Source: Cognataquiflexum aquatile (GTDB taxonomy: Bacteria; Bacteroidota; Bacteroidia; Cytophagales; Cyclobacteriaceae). From it: a stretch of 64,000 nucleotides of DNA. Below the pieces are notes generated by a model. That model searched no databases, was not told the origin of the DNA, and saw only the letters and a list, made by a program, of their open reading frames with translations. Below, piece after piece: positions 25,379 through 34,278 of the stretch (position 1 is the stretch's first letter; every line of letters begins with the position of its first letter). The translations under genes were made by a program, and so were the position numbers. Location of the stretch: positions 1 to 64,000 of the forward strand of contig NZ_QMIK01000004.1 in assembly GCF_003316845.1 (NCBI RefSeq), in the 5' to 3' direction.

Positions 25379-28300
25379 TTTTTTGGTAGTTGATCAGCCC
25401 TTTGTTATTGATACCGAAATATAGAAGATTTGGCTGGGAAGGCAGCTGAAGAATCGACTTCACATCGCCCAGAATGGAAAATCCTGATTCCCGCTGAGGG
25501 ATGAATTGGAAATTCCCTTTTCCATCTCCGCGATAAAGTTGTCCAAGATTGGCATCCATCATTCCAAGCCTCAACCTTGTATAGCTTTGATTTCCTGCAA
25601 GGACCAAATCCAAATTACCGTCATTGTTATAATCGAAAACATGAATGGCATGAATCGGAGCGAATTGAGCTTCAATCGGCAATACGTGGGGAATGAATTT
25701 CTCCGCATTGTTTTCGAAATACATACTCCGCAACTCATTGGCCTCCAATTTTGAGGAATTTGCCAATTGTTCTTTGGTCAGAATCTGCTCTATGGTGGCC
25801 TCGGCATAACTTGCATAATCGGTAAACTTACTCCGGAAACCATATACCTGATCCAGCAATTCGTCTCTGCTTGGAAATGGAAAGGGTTTTCCCTGAACAT
25901 AGCTGACTAGGATCGGGTCTATGGAGGTATTGTCATCAAAATCTCCAAAATAGAGTTTCAGCGGTTCGGCTGTATTTGTTTTAAATTGTGAATTCAGGCC
26001 GAAGTTACCCGCCACTATATCCATGTCACCATCCTTGTCAAAATCCCCGATGGCAAGACTCGACCACCAACCTTTTGTTTCTTCTCCAACCCATTCTTTG
26101 GTAACATCCTTAAAGCTTTTTCCCCCGTCATTGAGAAAAACGGTGATAGGCATATATTCTCCTGCGATAACCAGGTCTTGTAAACCATCTTTATTCAAAT
26201 CCAAATCCACAGCATCGGTAACCATTCCGATTTTTCCACCTGACGGCAGGTACTGATTTGAAAGATCAACAAAATTGCCTTCGCCATCATTGATCAAAAT
26301 ATAGCTTTGCGGAGTTTGTGGGTATTTTCCGGGGATTATTCTTCCCCCAACAAAAATGTCCGGTTTCCTGTCATTGTTGAAATCTGCTACAGTGACCGAT
26401 GAGGTGCTGACCAACATTTTTGGTAAAGACGTAGGGCTAAGTTTCAGGTTTCCTACGCCATCATTGAGGTAAAACCTGTCCTGTAAGGATTCTTCATTGG
26501 AAAGGTAATCGTGATAGCCGCCACTGCCGATGTACAAATCCATATGCCCATCACTGTTGGCATCAAAAAACTCTGCGTCTGCATCTGTGAATTCGCTTTC
26601 GGATTTAAAGGAATTAATTGTCTGCCACTTTCCGTTTGAAAATTGAAACAATTTTCCGGCTGACCCTTTGGTACCTCCAACAAATACCTCTTCCAATCCA
26701 TCACCATTGATATCTGCTGCAGCCAAGACAGGACCGACATAAGAAGGCATTTCGAGTAAAAGTGGTTGCCTTTTAAAATCATTGAAACCATATTCCTTGT
26801 GAATGAAGGGGATTTTGTTTTCTGTTGGTTGGAAAAGAGGCGTAATGGAAGGTCTCTTGGTTTCTCCGCCCGCCAAGTCACTTTCTGAAATCTCAGAAAT
26901 TTTATTGATTTCAGGATTTTTCAAAATTGAAACATTTCCTTTTGGCCAGATGACAACCAGGGAATCTATGTTGGATTTTTCTCCCAATCCGAAATGTAGT
27001 CGGTTAGAAACAGAGGATTGGAAGCCTCTTGTCGGCATTTGCTCAAGATATTGGGCTTGGCCTCCAGAGTAAAGAGCTACTTTGGCACCGATCCCAAGTG
27101 TGTTGGAATTGTTTCCTTTCAAATTGATCTGAATCCAGTTTTGGGTTTTTCCGCTATAATCTTTGTATTTGTTTTCATAAATGAAAGCAGGATGATTTTG
27201 GTTGTTTACAATTAGGTCAAGCTGCCCGTCATTGTTGAGATCGGCATATATTGCACCGCTTGAGAAGTTGGGGGAGTAGATTCCCCAATCTTTTGACTTG
27301 TCCTTAAAAATCAGATTCCCGCCATTTTCAAAAATGTAATTGGAAACCGGAGTGGAGGTCATGCTGGTGACCAAATGAAGCGTGTCGGCTTTTTCTCCGG
27401 CTACTGCTGATTTGAAATAATAGTCTCCTTTGTACTTCAGAAAATCCCTGTTGGTATAATCCCTGTAATAACCGTTGCTGATAAAGAGGTCTTTATAACC
27501 GGAATTGGTAGCGTCAAAAAACAAAGCCGACCAGCTCCAATCAGTATTTGATATGCCTGCCAATTGTCCTATTTCGCTGAATAACCCGTTTCCCTGATTG
27601 AGATGAAGCATATTCCGCATGTTTTGGTGGTAAAAGCCACGGTTGACCATGAGGGCATATTGTTCATAATTTTCCGGGCCATACAGCAATTTCTGTCTTT
27701 TATTGTCTTCTGGAAGCATGTCCAAAGTGAATATGTCCATCAATCCGTCATTGTTGACATCGGAGATATCCAAACCCATGGAAAAATGGGAAATATGCTG
27801 CATCATATCGGTCATTCGGTCCGAAAAAGTACCGTCTCCATTGTTGATATACACATAGTCCGGCTCGATATAATCGTTGCTGACATACAGGTCAATCCAT
27901 CCGTCTCCATTGATATCTGAAGCCGCTACTCCAAGACCAAATCCCAAAGCGGTTCCTTTGATCCCTGCATCTTCGCTGATATCCGTAAATTTCCCCCCAT
28001 CATTTCTAAATAATTTATCTCCTGCAAAGGGATGCCTTACGGCTCTTGCCTGGTCAAACTCAATTTCATTGATGACTTCAATGTGGTGATTGAGGAGAAA
28101 CATATCCAAATCACCATCTTTATCAAAGTCAAAAAATAAGGCTTGGGTACTGTTAGAAGGGTCATCCAAGCCATAGGAGGCGGCTTCTTCTTTGAAAGTC
28201 AGATTTTTTTGGTTGATATAAAGTTCGTTTCTGCGGCTGTTGAGATCTCCGTTTCCCGAATAGCACACATGGATGTCAAGCCATCCGTCGGCATTGATAT

Positions 28301-28679
28301 CGACCATGGTAACCCCTGTTGTCCATGATTTTTTTCCTTTGACTCCGGCTGTTTTGGTAATGTCTTTGAATCTGAAATCACCTTGATTGAGATACAGGAC
28401 ATTGTCTGTCATGTTTCCGGTAAAAAAAACATCTTCCAGTCCATCATTGTTGATGTCTCCTACGCCGACACCTCCTCCGTTGTAAAAATATTCATAGGTT
28501 AAAATGTTGTTTTTTTGATCCTCTCTGAGCGTATTGGAAAAATTAATACCGGTTCTTTTGGGAGAAAGAAGTTCAAATGCTCCGGTTTTGTTTTTTTCAG
28601 TCACTGAAAGGAAAAAAAGCCCTGCCATGAAGATCACACCCAATAAAATCCATACGGATATTGAAAACTTCTGATTCAT
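25371..28679 (-). CDS. FG-GAP/VCBS repeat protein with ASPIC-UnbV domain (CRTAC1-like)
   Basis: About 1102 residues from the ATG at 28679 (a TTG four codons upstream is less likely). An N-terminal hydrophobic segment (ISVWILLGVIFMAGLFFLSV) serves as signal or anchor. About thirteen calcium-binding loops of the form DxNxDGxxD follow (GDINNDGLEDVFF, VDINADGWLDIHV, FDYNNDGNLDLVL and others), which fold as seven-bladed propellers. An ASPIC/UnbV domain lies near the middle (GIGAKVALYSGG...RGFQSSVSNRLHFGLGE). It is probably a large extracellular scaffold or binding protein. The overlap with the haloperoxidase-like gene implies they work together. Confidence 0.9.
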   Translation of the reverse strand: MNQKFSISVWILLGVIFMAGLFFLSVTEKNKTGAFELLSPKRTGINFSNTLREDQKNNILTYEYFYNGGGVGVGDINNDGLEDVFFTGNMTDNVLYLNQGDFRFKDITKTAGVKGKKSWTTGVTMVDINADGWLDIHVCYSGNGDLNSRRNELYINQKNLTFKEEAASYGLDDPSNSTQALFFDFDKDGDLDMFLLNHHIEVINEIEFDQARAVRHPFAGDKLFRNDGGKFTDISEDAGIKGTALGFGLGVAASDINGDGWIDLYVSNDYIEPDYVYINNGDGTFSDRMTDMMQHISHFSMGLDISDVNNDGLMDIFTLDMLPEDNKRQKLLYGPENYEQYALMVNRGFYHQNMRNMLHLNQGNGLFSEIGQLAGISNTDWSWSALFFDATNSGYKDLFISNGYYRDYTNRDFLKYKGDYYFKSAVAGEKADTLHLVTSMTSTPVSNYIFENGGNLIFKDKSKDWGIYSPNFSSGAIYADLNNDGQLDLIVNNQNHPAFIYENKYKDYSGKTQNWIQINLKGNNSNTLGIGAKVALYSGGQAQYLEQMPTRGFQSSVSNRLHFGLGEKSNIDSLVVIWPKGNVSILKNPEINKISEISESDLAGGETKRPSITPLFQPTENKIPFIHKEYGFNDFKRQPLLLEMPSYVGPVLAAADINGDGLEEVFVGGTKGSAGKLFQFSNGKWQTINSFKSESEFTDADAEFFDANSDGHMDLYIGSGGYHDYLSNEESLQDRFYLNDGVGNLKLSPTSLPKMLVSTSSVTVADFNNDRKPDIFVGGRIIPGKYPQTPQSYILINDGEGNFVDLSNQYLPSGGKIGMVTDAVDLDLNKDGLQDLVIAGEYMPITVFLNDGGKSFKDVTKEWVGEETKGWWSSLAIGDFDKDGDMDIVAGNFGLNSQFKTNTAEPLKLYFGDFDDNTSIDPILVSYVQGKPFPFPSRDELLDQVYGFRSKFTDYASYAEATIEQILTKEQLANSSKLEANELRSMYFENNAEKFIPHVLPIEAQFAPIHAIHVFDYNNDGNLDLVLAGNQSYTRLRLGMMDANLGQLYRGDGKGNFQFIPQRESGFSILGDVKSILQLPSQPNLLYFGINNKGLINYQKND

Positions 28680-28742
28680 AATACTTTTCAAGAATATTTT
28701 ACCTCTACCTGACTTCGAACAGAACCTTGAATATCCGCAAAA

Positions 28743-29981
28743 TTAAACCAGTACATCGTCAAAGATTTTTTCATTGACCACAGCTACACCTCCCAATAGT
28801 CCTACTTCTTTCCCTAGCTTGTACAATGCCAGTTCGGTATTCTCCCGGGCCTTAGCCATGCTGTAAATATTCAAAGCTTGTTGGATCGGGGTTATTAAAT
28901 ATTGTTTTGCTTCGGCTACCGAACCACCAATGATGATCATTTCAGGATTGAGCAGTTGGATAAGGATAGATATGCCCCTTCCCAAATCAAGCCCCACTTC
29001 CGAAAGAATAGTGATGGCCCTTTGGTCTCCGGCCAATGCCGCATCCACTACCAAGAAAGGTTCGATTTCATTGTTGTTTTCCCTTACCATGCGTGACAAG
29101 ATGGAATCGCTGTCTGTGGCAATCGCTTCTCTTGCCATCCTGACTATCGCCGTTCCTGAAGCCACTGATTCTAAGCATCCCTTTTTTCCGCAGGTGCAGG
29201 TGATGTCACTTGACTCGAAAATGGGGGAGTGGCTAAATTCCCCGGCAAAACCGGAGGCACCTTGGTAGATTTTCCCGTCGATGATTATTCCCAATCCAAT
29301 TCCCCAACCTATAAAGATCCCAAGGACATTTTTGTAATTGTCTTTTTGACCAAATTTAAATTCGGCCAAGGTCATGGCCCGGGCATCATTTTCCAAAAAT
29401 ACCCTTCTCTCAAGTCTTGCTTCAAAATTTTCCACAAGACTTTTCTTTCCAAATTTCAGATAGGTATGGTTGATGCCGTGAATGGAATCAATCAATCCCG
29501 GCATGGAAATCCCTATGGCAATGATTTTTTCGTCCGGTATTCCTGAATTGTTCTTATGGTTCAATATAAAATCACAAATCTGCTCAAAGGTTTCTTTTTC
29601 ATTGTTCAAAGTGATTTTTATAGTTTCGGCCTCCGTGATACATTCATTTGAACTGTTATAGATGGCAGCTCTGACACGGAATTTATTGATGTCCACAGAA
29701 AGTACATAGAAGGCATCTCCTGCCAATTGGTATAAGTCCGGTTTTCTTCCACCCTGAGATTCTGCCCTTCCGTTTTTAATTACTTCTCCTGAAGCCATCA
29801 AGTCACCTAACAGGGAATTGACTGTCGGCAGGGAAATCCCCACCTCAATGCAGATTTCTCCAGCAGTATTGCTTCCTTTGGTGTAAAGGTTTTTGATTAA
29901 TTTCAATTTGTTGGTATAACTTTTTGTTTCTACCACACCCAGAATTTTTTCCAGGTTTTTTTTCGGGTTTATTAGGTTCAT
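28743..29981 (-). CDS. ROK family transcriptional regulator (NagC/Mlc type)
   Basis: 412 residues. The N-terminal winged helix-turn-helix (residues ~20-75: GSNTAGEICIEVGISLPTVNSLLGDLMASGEV) is followed by a ROK sugar-kinase fold with the sensor motifs (ISMPGLID, LENDARAMTLAEFKFG, FIGWGIGLGIIIDGK) and the zinc site CTCGKKGCLES. Regulators of this type respond to GlcNAc-6-P or other sugars. It heads the minus-strand block, 63 bp before the FG-GAP gene. The presence of a GH18 enzyme in the opposing block makes an amino-sugar signal plausible. Confidence 0.92.
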   Translation of the reverse strand: MNLINPKKNLEKILGVVETKSYTNKLKLIKNLYTKGSNTAGEICIEVGISLPTVNSLLGDLMASGEVIKNGRAESQGGRKPDLYQLAGDAFYVLSVDINKFRVRAAIYNSSNECITEAETIKITLNNEKETFEQICDFILNHKNNSGIPDEKIIAIGISMPGLIDSIHGINHTYLKFGKKSLVENFEARLERRVFLENDARAMTLAEFKFGQKDNYKNVLGIFIGWGIGLGIIIDGKIYQGASGFAGEFSHSPIFESSDITCTCGKKGCLESVASGTAIVRMAREAIATDSDSILSRMVRENNNEIEPFLVVDAALAGDQRAITILSEVGLDLGRGISILIQLLNPEMIIIGGSVAEAKQYLITPIQQALNIYSMAKARENTELALYKLGKEVGLLGGVAVVNEKIFDDVLV

Positions 29982-30245
29982 TCTGCGGCTTTAAGAAAGC
30001 CAATTAAATGATTATTTTAAGCATATCAAAAGGGCTTATTAAAAAAAATCAATTATCAATGGTCATTTGTTGCAATTTTCCTTGAAGATTACCCGAAATC
30101 TCTAAGGTGTTAGGAAAGTTTTTCATTTTTTATCTGATTTTCAACTTTCCTAAATTCCAATTGCTTTTTATAGTATCGGTGTGAAATTTCCATTTAACAT
30201 TTTTAATTCATACTGGGAATAAATTTTCAGGTAGGATATAAAAAG
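29982..30245. other. intergenic region, no gene
   Basis: A+T-rich. It should carry the promoter of the ROK regulator on the minus strand, but I find no clear TAnnTTTG element. An imperfect dyad TTAAATGATTATTTTAA lies near 30003-30020, close to the regulator start, and might be an autoregulatory site. Confidence 0.35.
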
Positions 30246-30276
30246 AAAAAAGAGGCCCATTTTGGACCTCTTTTTC
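30246..30276 (-). terminator. terminator of the DUF6600 gene
   Basis: On the minus strand AGAGGTCC-AAAAT-GGGCCTCT (one G-U pair) followed by six T, within 36 bp of the stop at 30282. Confidence 0.8.
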
Positions 30277-30281
30277 TTGTT

Positions 30282-31631
30282 TTAGTTTCCACCTCTTCCA
30301 CCTCCTCGGGAAAATGAAGCAGGCCTGCTTTCCGAACTTGGCCCGGCTTCCTGGGTTCTAGTCGGTCTGGCCTCTTGTCTGGAATTTACAGCTGGAGAAC
30401 TTTGTTGACTTGGTGCCGGCTGTCTTTTGATTACCTCCTGACTTCTCTGGTTTACCTGTTGCCTTGTAGATTCAGCTTGTCTTTTAGAATTTTCAATGGT
30501 TCTTGATACACCCGGTTTTTGGGCTGGTGAAGCTTGACCTGATCTTGAATTCCCATCTACAACGGCAGGCGAACTGTTCCTTGACCTTGATTCAGGGTTT
30601 GGTGCCTGTTCTGGTCTAGCTTGACTCTGAGGTTGTGTTTGTTCAAAAGAACCATTTCTATTGCTGTTTTGGACATTCCTTGAAGGCGTGTTGGATTCAT
30701 TTAATCCAACATTTGGATTTCCAGAGCTGTTTCTATTGATTTCTCTGTCAGGGACAGCCTGTCTATTTGATTCACGGGTAGGTTGGTTTTCAGCGCTTCT
30801 TGTGGAAGATTGTCTGGACCGGTTTTCCATGATTGACTTATTTTTAAACTCTTCAGCAGTAAATGCTCTTGAAGGTCTTGGATTTTCATTTCTTCCATTT
30901 ACTTCCCTTACCTCTGGTCTGTAGACATTTAACCTATCCTTTTGAACGACAGTCCTGCCCGGTTTTTCAGAATCACTGACTTGGTACACCGGAACCACCG
31001 TTCTTGTGGACCTTTCTATATCTCTTTTGGAAGGTCCTGAATAGTAAGTGTTGTTGTTGTAGACATAGGTGTTGTTGATGAGGGTCGTTCTTTGGTAGAT
31101 ATGCGACACATAGTAGGAAGGGGCGCAATACCTGTAGAAGTTTCTTGACCTGAACCTCCTTTGAGGGATGAAAACCCAATAGTTGGAAGGGATGTTGAAT
31201 CCCATGCTGACATGAAGTCCGGGACCTAAAGGTGCCCAACCATAATATCCTCCACCGGTTCTCCAATTTACCCAAGCCGGTCCCCATTCATAGCCCGGAA
31301 CCCAAGCCCAACCGTAGAAATCATCCCAAAACCATCTTCCGTAATGGAAAGCTGCCCATCCCCATTGGTAATTTGATACCCAAGTGTTACCAAAATTTGT
31401 CATTTCCCAATACCCATCTGTTCCATAAGGGTGAAATCCCTGATCCACATAAGGTATCCATACATAGCCATAAGTTGGGTCCATGACCCAATCACCATAA
31501 GGACTCAATTCATTGTAGAATACCTGAAAGGAAATTCCATGATAAGGATTTGCCTTGGATTCTTGACTGAATACCATTCCTAAGCCAAAGAGGATCAGGA
31601 AACTTACCCGATAAATTGTTGACCTTTTCAT
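30282..31631 (-). CDS. DUF6600-type exported protein with Arg/Ser/Asn/Gln-rich tail
   Basis: 449 residues with a signal peptide ending near QESKA. Residues ~28-170 are rich in Trp, Tyr and Gly with repeating FYNELSPYGDW, YGYVWIPY and WGWAPLGPG patterns, typical of DUF6600-type proteins of Bacteroidota and Proteobacteria. The C-terminal ~250 residues are low-complexity, dominated by Ser, Arg, Asn, Gln and Pro, and end in GGGRGGN. The tail is basic and probably disordered, and might bind polyanions or the cell wall. No function is known. It has its own terminator and is the last gene of a minus-strand run. Confidence 0.7.
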   Translation of the reverse strand: MKRSTIYRVSFLILFGLGMVFSQESKANPYHGISFQVFYNELSPYGDWVMDPTYGYVWIPYVDQGFHPYGTDGYWEMTNFGNTWVSNYQWGWAAFHYGRWFWDDFYGWAWVPGYEWGPAWVNWRTGGGYYGWAPLGPGLHVSMGFNIPSNYWVFIPQRRFRSRNFYRYCAPSYYVSHIYQRTTLINNTYVYNNNTYYSGPSKRDIERSTRTVVPVYQVSDSEKPGRTVVQKDRLNVYRPEVREVNGRNENPRPSRAFTAEEFKNKSIMENRSRQSSTRSAENQPTRESNRQAVPDREINRNSSGNPNVGLNESNTPSRNVQNSNRNGSFEQTQPQSQARPEQAPNPESRSRNSSPAVVDGNSRSGQASPAQKPGVSRTIENSKRQAESTRQQVNQRSQEVIKRQPAPSQQSSPAVNSRQEARPTRTQEAGPSSESRPASFSRGGGRGGN

Positions 31632-31811
31632 AATAATTTGGTTTATTCTCTTGATGGGTTTTACGGCAGTTTAAAGAATTAAGTTTTATGATATTGACTT
31701 ATATAAAATAATATATTTTGAAAAATCGTTTTAGCAAATTATTATTTTTTTTTTACCCGTTTTAAATTACCTGAAAAAGTGAAAAATCAATTAAAAATGG
31801 TAGCAATAAAA

Positions 31812-31841
31812 AAGCCCGAAAGTGACTTTCGGGCTTGAGGG
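31812..31841 (-). terminator. terminator of the 57-residue gene
   Basis: AAGCCCGAAAGT and ACTTTCGGGCTT form a 12-bp inverted repeat. On the minus strand it is followed by a T-run (CTTTTTTATT), directly after the stop at 31843. Confidence 0.8.
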
Positions 31842-31842
31842 A

Positions 31843-32016
31843 TTATCCGTTTTTTCTGAGGAGGTCTATTTTTTTTGCTATTTCTTCCGCTTCTGCAGCC
31901 ATCTTGTCAGCGAGTGTTCTATTGCTATGGGATATTTTATGGGCTTTCTCTAGCAATTCCTTGTAACTGTCCTGGAGTTTTTCCAACTCGGTTTTTTTCT
32001 TGAATAGTCCAAACAT
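31843..32016 (-). CDS. Lacal_2735-type small protein (57 residues)
   Basis: A short gene. The translation begins MFGLFKKKTELEKLQDSY and ends IDLLRKNG. It is highly charged and helical, with a heptad-like pattern. MFGLFKKK followed by an EKL..Y..L.E.A motif is characteristic of a small family widespread in Bacteroidota (Lacal_2735 family), whose role is unknown. The strong terminator directly downstream supports a real transcript. The N-terminal FGLFKKK could be an amphipathic membrane-contact segment. It sits 47 bp after the MORN-repeat gene on the same strand and may be cotranscribed with it. Confidence 0.8.
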   Translation of the reverse strand: MFGLFKKKTELEKLQDSYKELLEKAHKISHSNRTLADKMAAEAEEIAKKIDLLRKNG

Positions 32017-32063
32017 GGTTTTTATTTTGAAAACTCCCAGAACTTCAAAAGTGTTTGCCCAAT

Positions 32064-33644
32064 TTAAAAATTGAATCTTGAAAGAGTGGTTTCTTCATTA
32101 TCCTCTATAATTTCGTCGTCTTTATAATTGATGACTTGTTCAAGACGACCGCTGATATTGTAGTATTTCCATGGGCCCTCTTTTTTTCCATCTTTCATTT
32201 GACCTTCTGAGGCTTTTTTGCCCGTCTCATGATAATAGATCCACAAACCTTCCGGCTTGCCGCTTGAATAATTGCCTTCAGATTCCTTGGTACCGTCAAT
32301 GTAATAGGTAATTCTGATGCCATTTCCGTCTTTTAGAGAACCTTTATCCAAGGTTTTGGTACCGTCATAGGAATTATAATCACCAATATTGATCAGTCTT
32401 CCATTGGTCCAAAACTCGTCTTGGGTAAGTTGCTTGTTGTCATAAAACAAGCCCCAAGTCCCGTCTTCAAATCCAAGGAAGTAACTTCCTACGGATTTCA
32501 ATTGGCCGCCGTCATAGTAATAAAACCACTGTCCGTTTTCAGACCCAAGGGTATATTCACCCTCAGCAATCAAAATCCCGATCTTGTTGAAATACTTCCA
32601 AAGACCTGTTTTCAAATCATTTTTATATTCACCGATAGAATATATTTTACCCTCCGGAAAATAACTTTTCCAAAGTCCGTCTTTCCCTCCGTTTACATAT
32701 TGACCCTGTACAGAGACATTGCCGTTGGCGTGGTTTTCGATATAGGGACCGGTAGGCAGGCCTAATTCATAGGTTTTTCTTTTGGATAATGCCCTATTGG
32801 GAAAAAATTCCTCCCAAGTTCCCACCGGAATGTCATTTTCATACTTTTCTATTCTGGCAACTCTTTTATTCTCGTAATAAAATTTCCATTCTCCTGTCTT
32901 ATTTCCTAAAGCATCATAGAATTTTTCAGATTCGATGGTTTTGGTACCGGGAAAATAAGTAAGCCATTTACCAATTCTTCTTCCATTTTCAAATTCGCCC
33001 GTTTCTTCGACCACTCCCCCAAATGCAAATCGGGTGAATTGCCCATGAGGTACATCGTTTTTGTAATTGACCTGAAGCATAATATCACCCTCAAGTGCAT
33101 ATTCTATATGCGGACCTTCCACTTTTCCGTTCTCATAGGTCTGTATCACAGCTAGGTCACCGGTATTGTAAAAGGTCACCCATTTGCCATGTCTATTGCC
33201 ATTGACAAACTGTCCTTCAATTTTAACTTGTCTAGGATTGACAAAATCAGGTTGTCCTTCTCTTCCATAAAACTCGCGGTAAGGGCCCACTCTGACACTG
33301 TCATTGAATACCATTTCTGTTTTCAATGAACCCGTCCTGTCATATTCTTTGTAAAAACCATTGAGTCTGTTTGCCCTGTATTCTGCTTCTATGTGCTTTG
33401 CTGCATTTGGATGATAGCTGACTGTGACTCCTTCTCTCAATCCCCGGCTAAAAGTGATGGTCTGTACAAGTGCTGTAGTTTTGGGATTTTGAAATCTCCA
33501 AAGTCCTTCCATTCTTCCATCCCTCAGGACACCTGTTCCAACCAATGAGGAATCTGAGTTGTAAAGCGAAACCAGATTTTGATTGTCTTGGGCGATTGAA
33601 CTGAGAGAAATAATGAAGAATAAAACTCCAAAAATATATTTCAT
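32064..33644 (-). CDS. long MORN_2-repeat exported protein
   Basis: 526 residues with a signal peptide ending SSIAQ. Almost the whole mature protein consists of about 18-20 repeats of ~22-24 residues of the MORN_2 type (YKNDLKTGLWKYFNKIG, NGGKDGLWKSYFPEGK, YSSGKPEGLWIYYHETGK, KDGKKEGPWKYYN). These stack as an extended beta sheet, a common architecture for surface or periplasmic structural proteins in Bacteroidota. There is no catalytic motif. It resembles the short MORN lipoprotein at 266-709. Function is unknown. Confidence 0.85.
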   Translation of the reverse strand: MKYIFGVLFFIISLSSIAQDNQNLVSLYNSDSSLVGTGVLRDGRMEGLWRFQNPKTTALVQTITFSRGLREGVTVSYHPNAAKHIEAEYRANRLNGFYKEYDRTGSLKTEMVFNDSVRVGPYREFYGREGQPDFVNPRQVKIEGQFVNGNRHGKWVTFYNTGDLAVIQTYENGKVEGPHIEYALEGDIMLQVNYKNDVPHGQFTRFAFGGVVEETGEFENGRRIGKWLTYFPGTKTIESEKFYDALGNKTGEWKFYYENKRVARIEKYENDIPVGTWEEFFPNRALSKRKTYELGLPTGPYIENHANGNVSVQGQYVNGGKDGLWKSYFPEGKIYSIGEYKNDLKTGLWKYFNKIGILIAEGEYTLGSENGQWFYYYDGGQLKSVGSYFLGFEDGTWGLFYDNKQLTQDEFWTNGRLINIGDYNSYDGTKTLDKGSLKDGNGIRITYYIDGTKESEGNYSSGKPEGLWIYYHETGKKASEGQMKDGKKEGPWKYYNISGRLEQVINYKDDEIIEDNEETTLSRFNF

Positions 33645-33729
33645 ATAAGTTGGCTTCTTGTTTTTGTTGAATACGGTAACCCTACAAAGGAGGTTCTAAA
33701 TTAGCGCTAATTATGAAATAAGGAAAGTT

Positions 33730-34275
33730 TTAAGAATGATTATCTAAGACAAACCTAATTTCTTTTTTTATCAAAGAATATGTTTTAGAATATTCCGGGT
33801 CCGGATCAATCTGTTTAAAAAATTGGGAAAAACCATCTTTTTTTGGTTTTAAACCAACTTCCTGCACTTCTTTGGAAATAATTTGGCCATAAGCCCAAGG
33901 GGAAGAATGGTCACAATTCTTGTAGGAAGCTGTTAATTCTGATTGTGATCCAATGTATTTTTCTAAGGTCAGTCCGCCAAAATAAACAAAAATAAAAAGG
34001 CCATTTCCCCACCAGTTCAAAACCCGGATATTAAATCCTGTTTGTTCGTCAAAATCCCTGACCAAATCCAACACCTGATAAGGGGAATTTTCTAGATTAT
34101 ATCCCTTGGATATTTTTGTTCCTTTGGCATTTTGGTGAATTTTCCGAAGTTCCTTCTGGGGGAAATCATTTGCCAGGCTACTGAAAAGATCTTCTACCAA
34201 ATCTGACTGTTCCTTGATTTTTTGGAACAGGGTTTTGTTTTTTAGCAATTCCAGATCTAGTTTCAATTCGGTCAT
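33730..34275 (-). CDS. conserved hypothetical protein, cotranscribed with fabH
   Basis: 181 residues, no signal peptide and no membrane segment. The composition is that of a globular cytosolic protein, with patterns such as NIRVLNWWGNGLFIFVYFGG and SSPWAYGQIISKEVQEVG. I do not recognise the family. It starts 3 bp after the fabH stop, so it is very likely in one operon with it. Its relation to lipid synthesis is unproven. Confidence 0.6.
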   Translation of the reverse strand: MTELKLDLELLKNKTLFQKIKEQSDLVEDLFSSLANDFPQKELRKIHQNAKGTKISKGYNLENSPYQVLDLVRDFDEQTGFNIRVLNWWGNGLFIFVYFGGLTLEKYIGSQSELTASYKNCDHSSPWAYGQIISKEVQEVGLKPKKDGFSQFFKQIDPDPEYSKTYSLIKKEIRFVLDNHS

Positions 34276-34278
34276 TTT

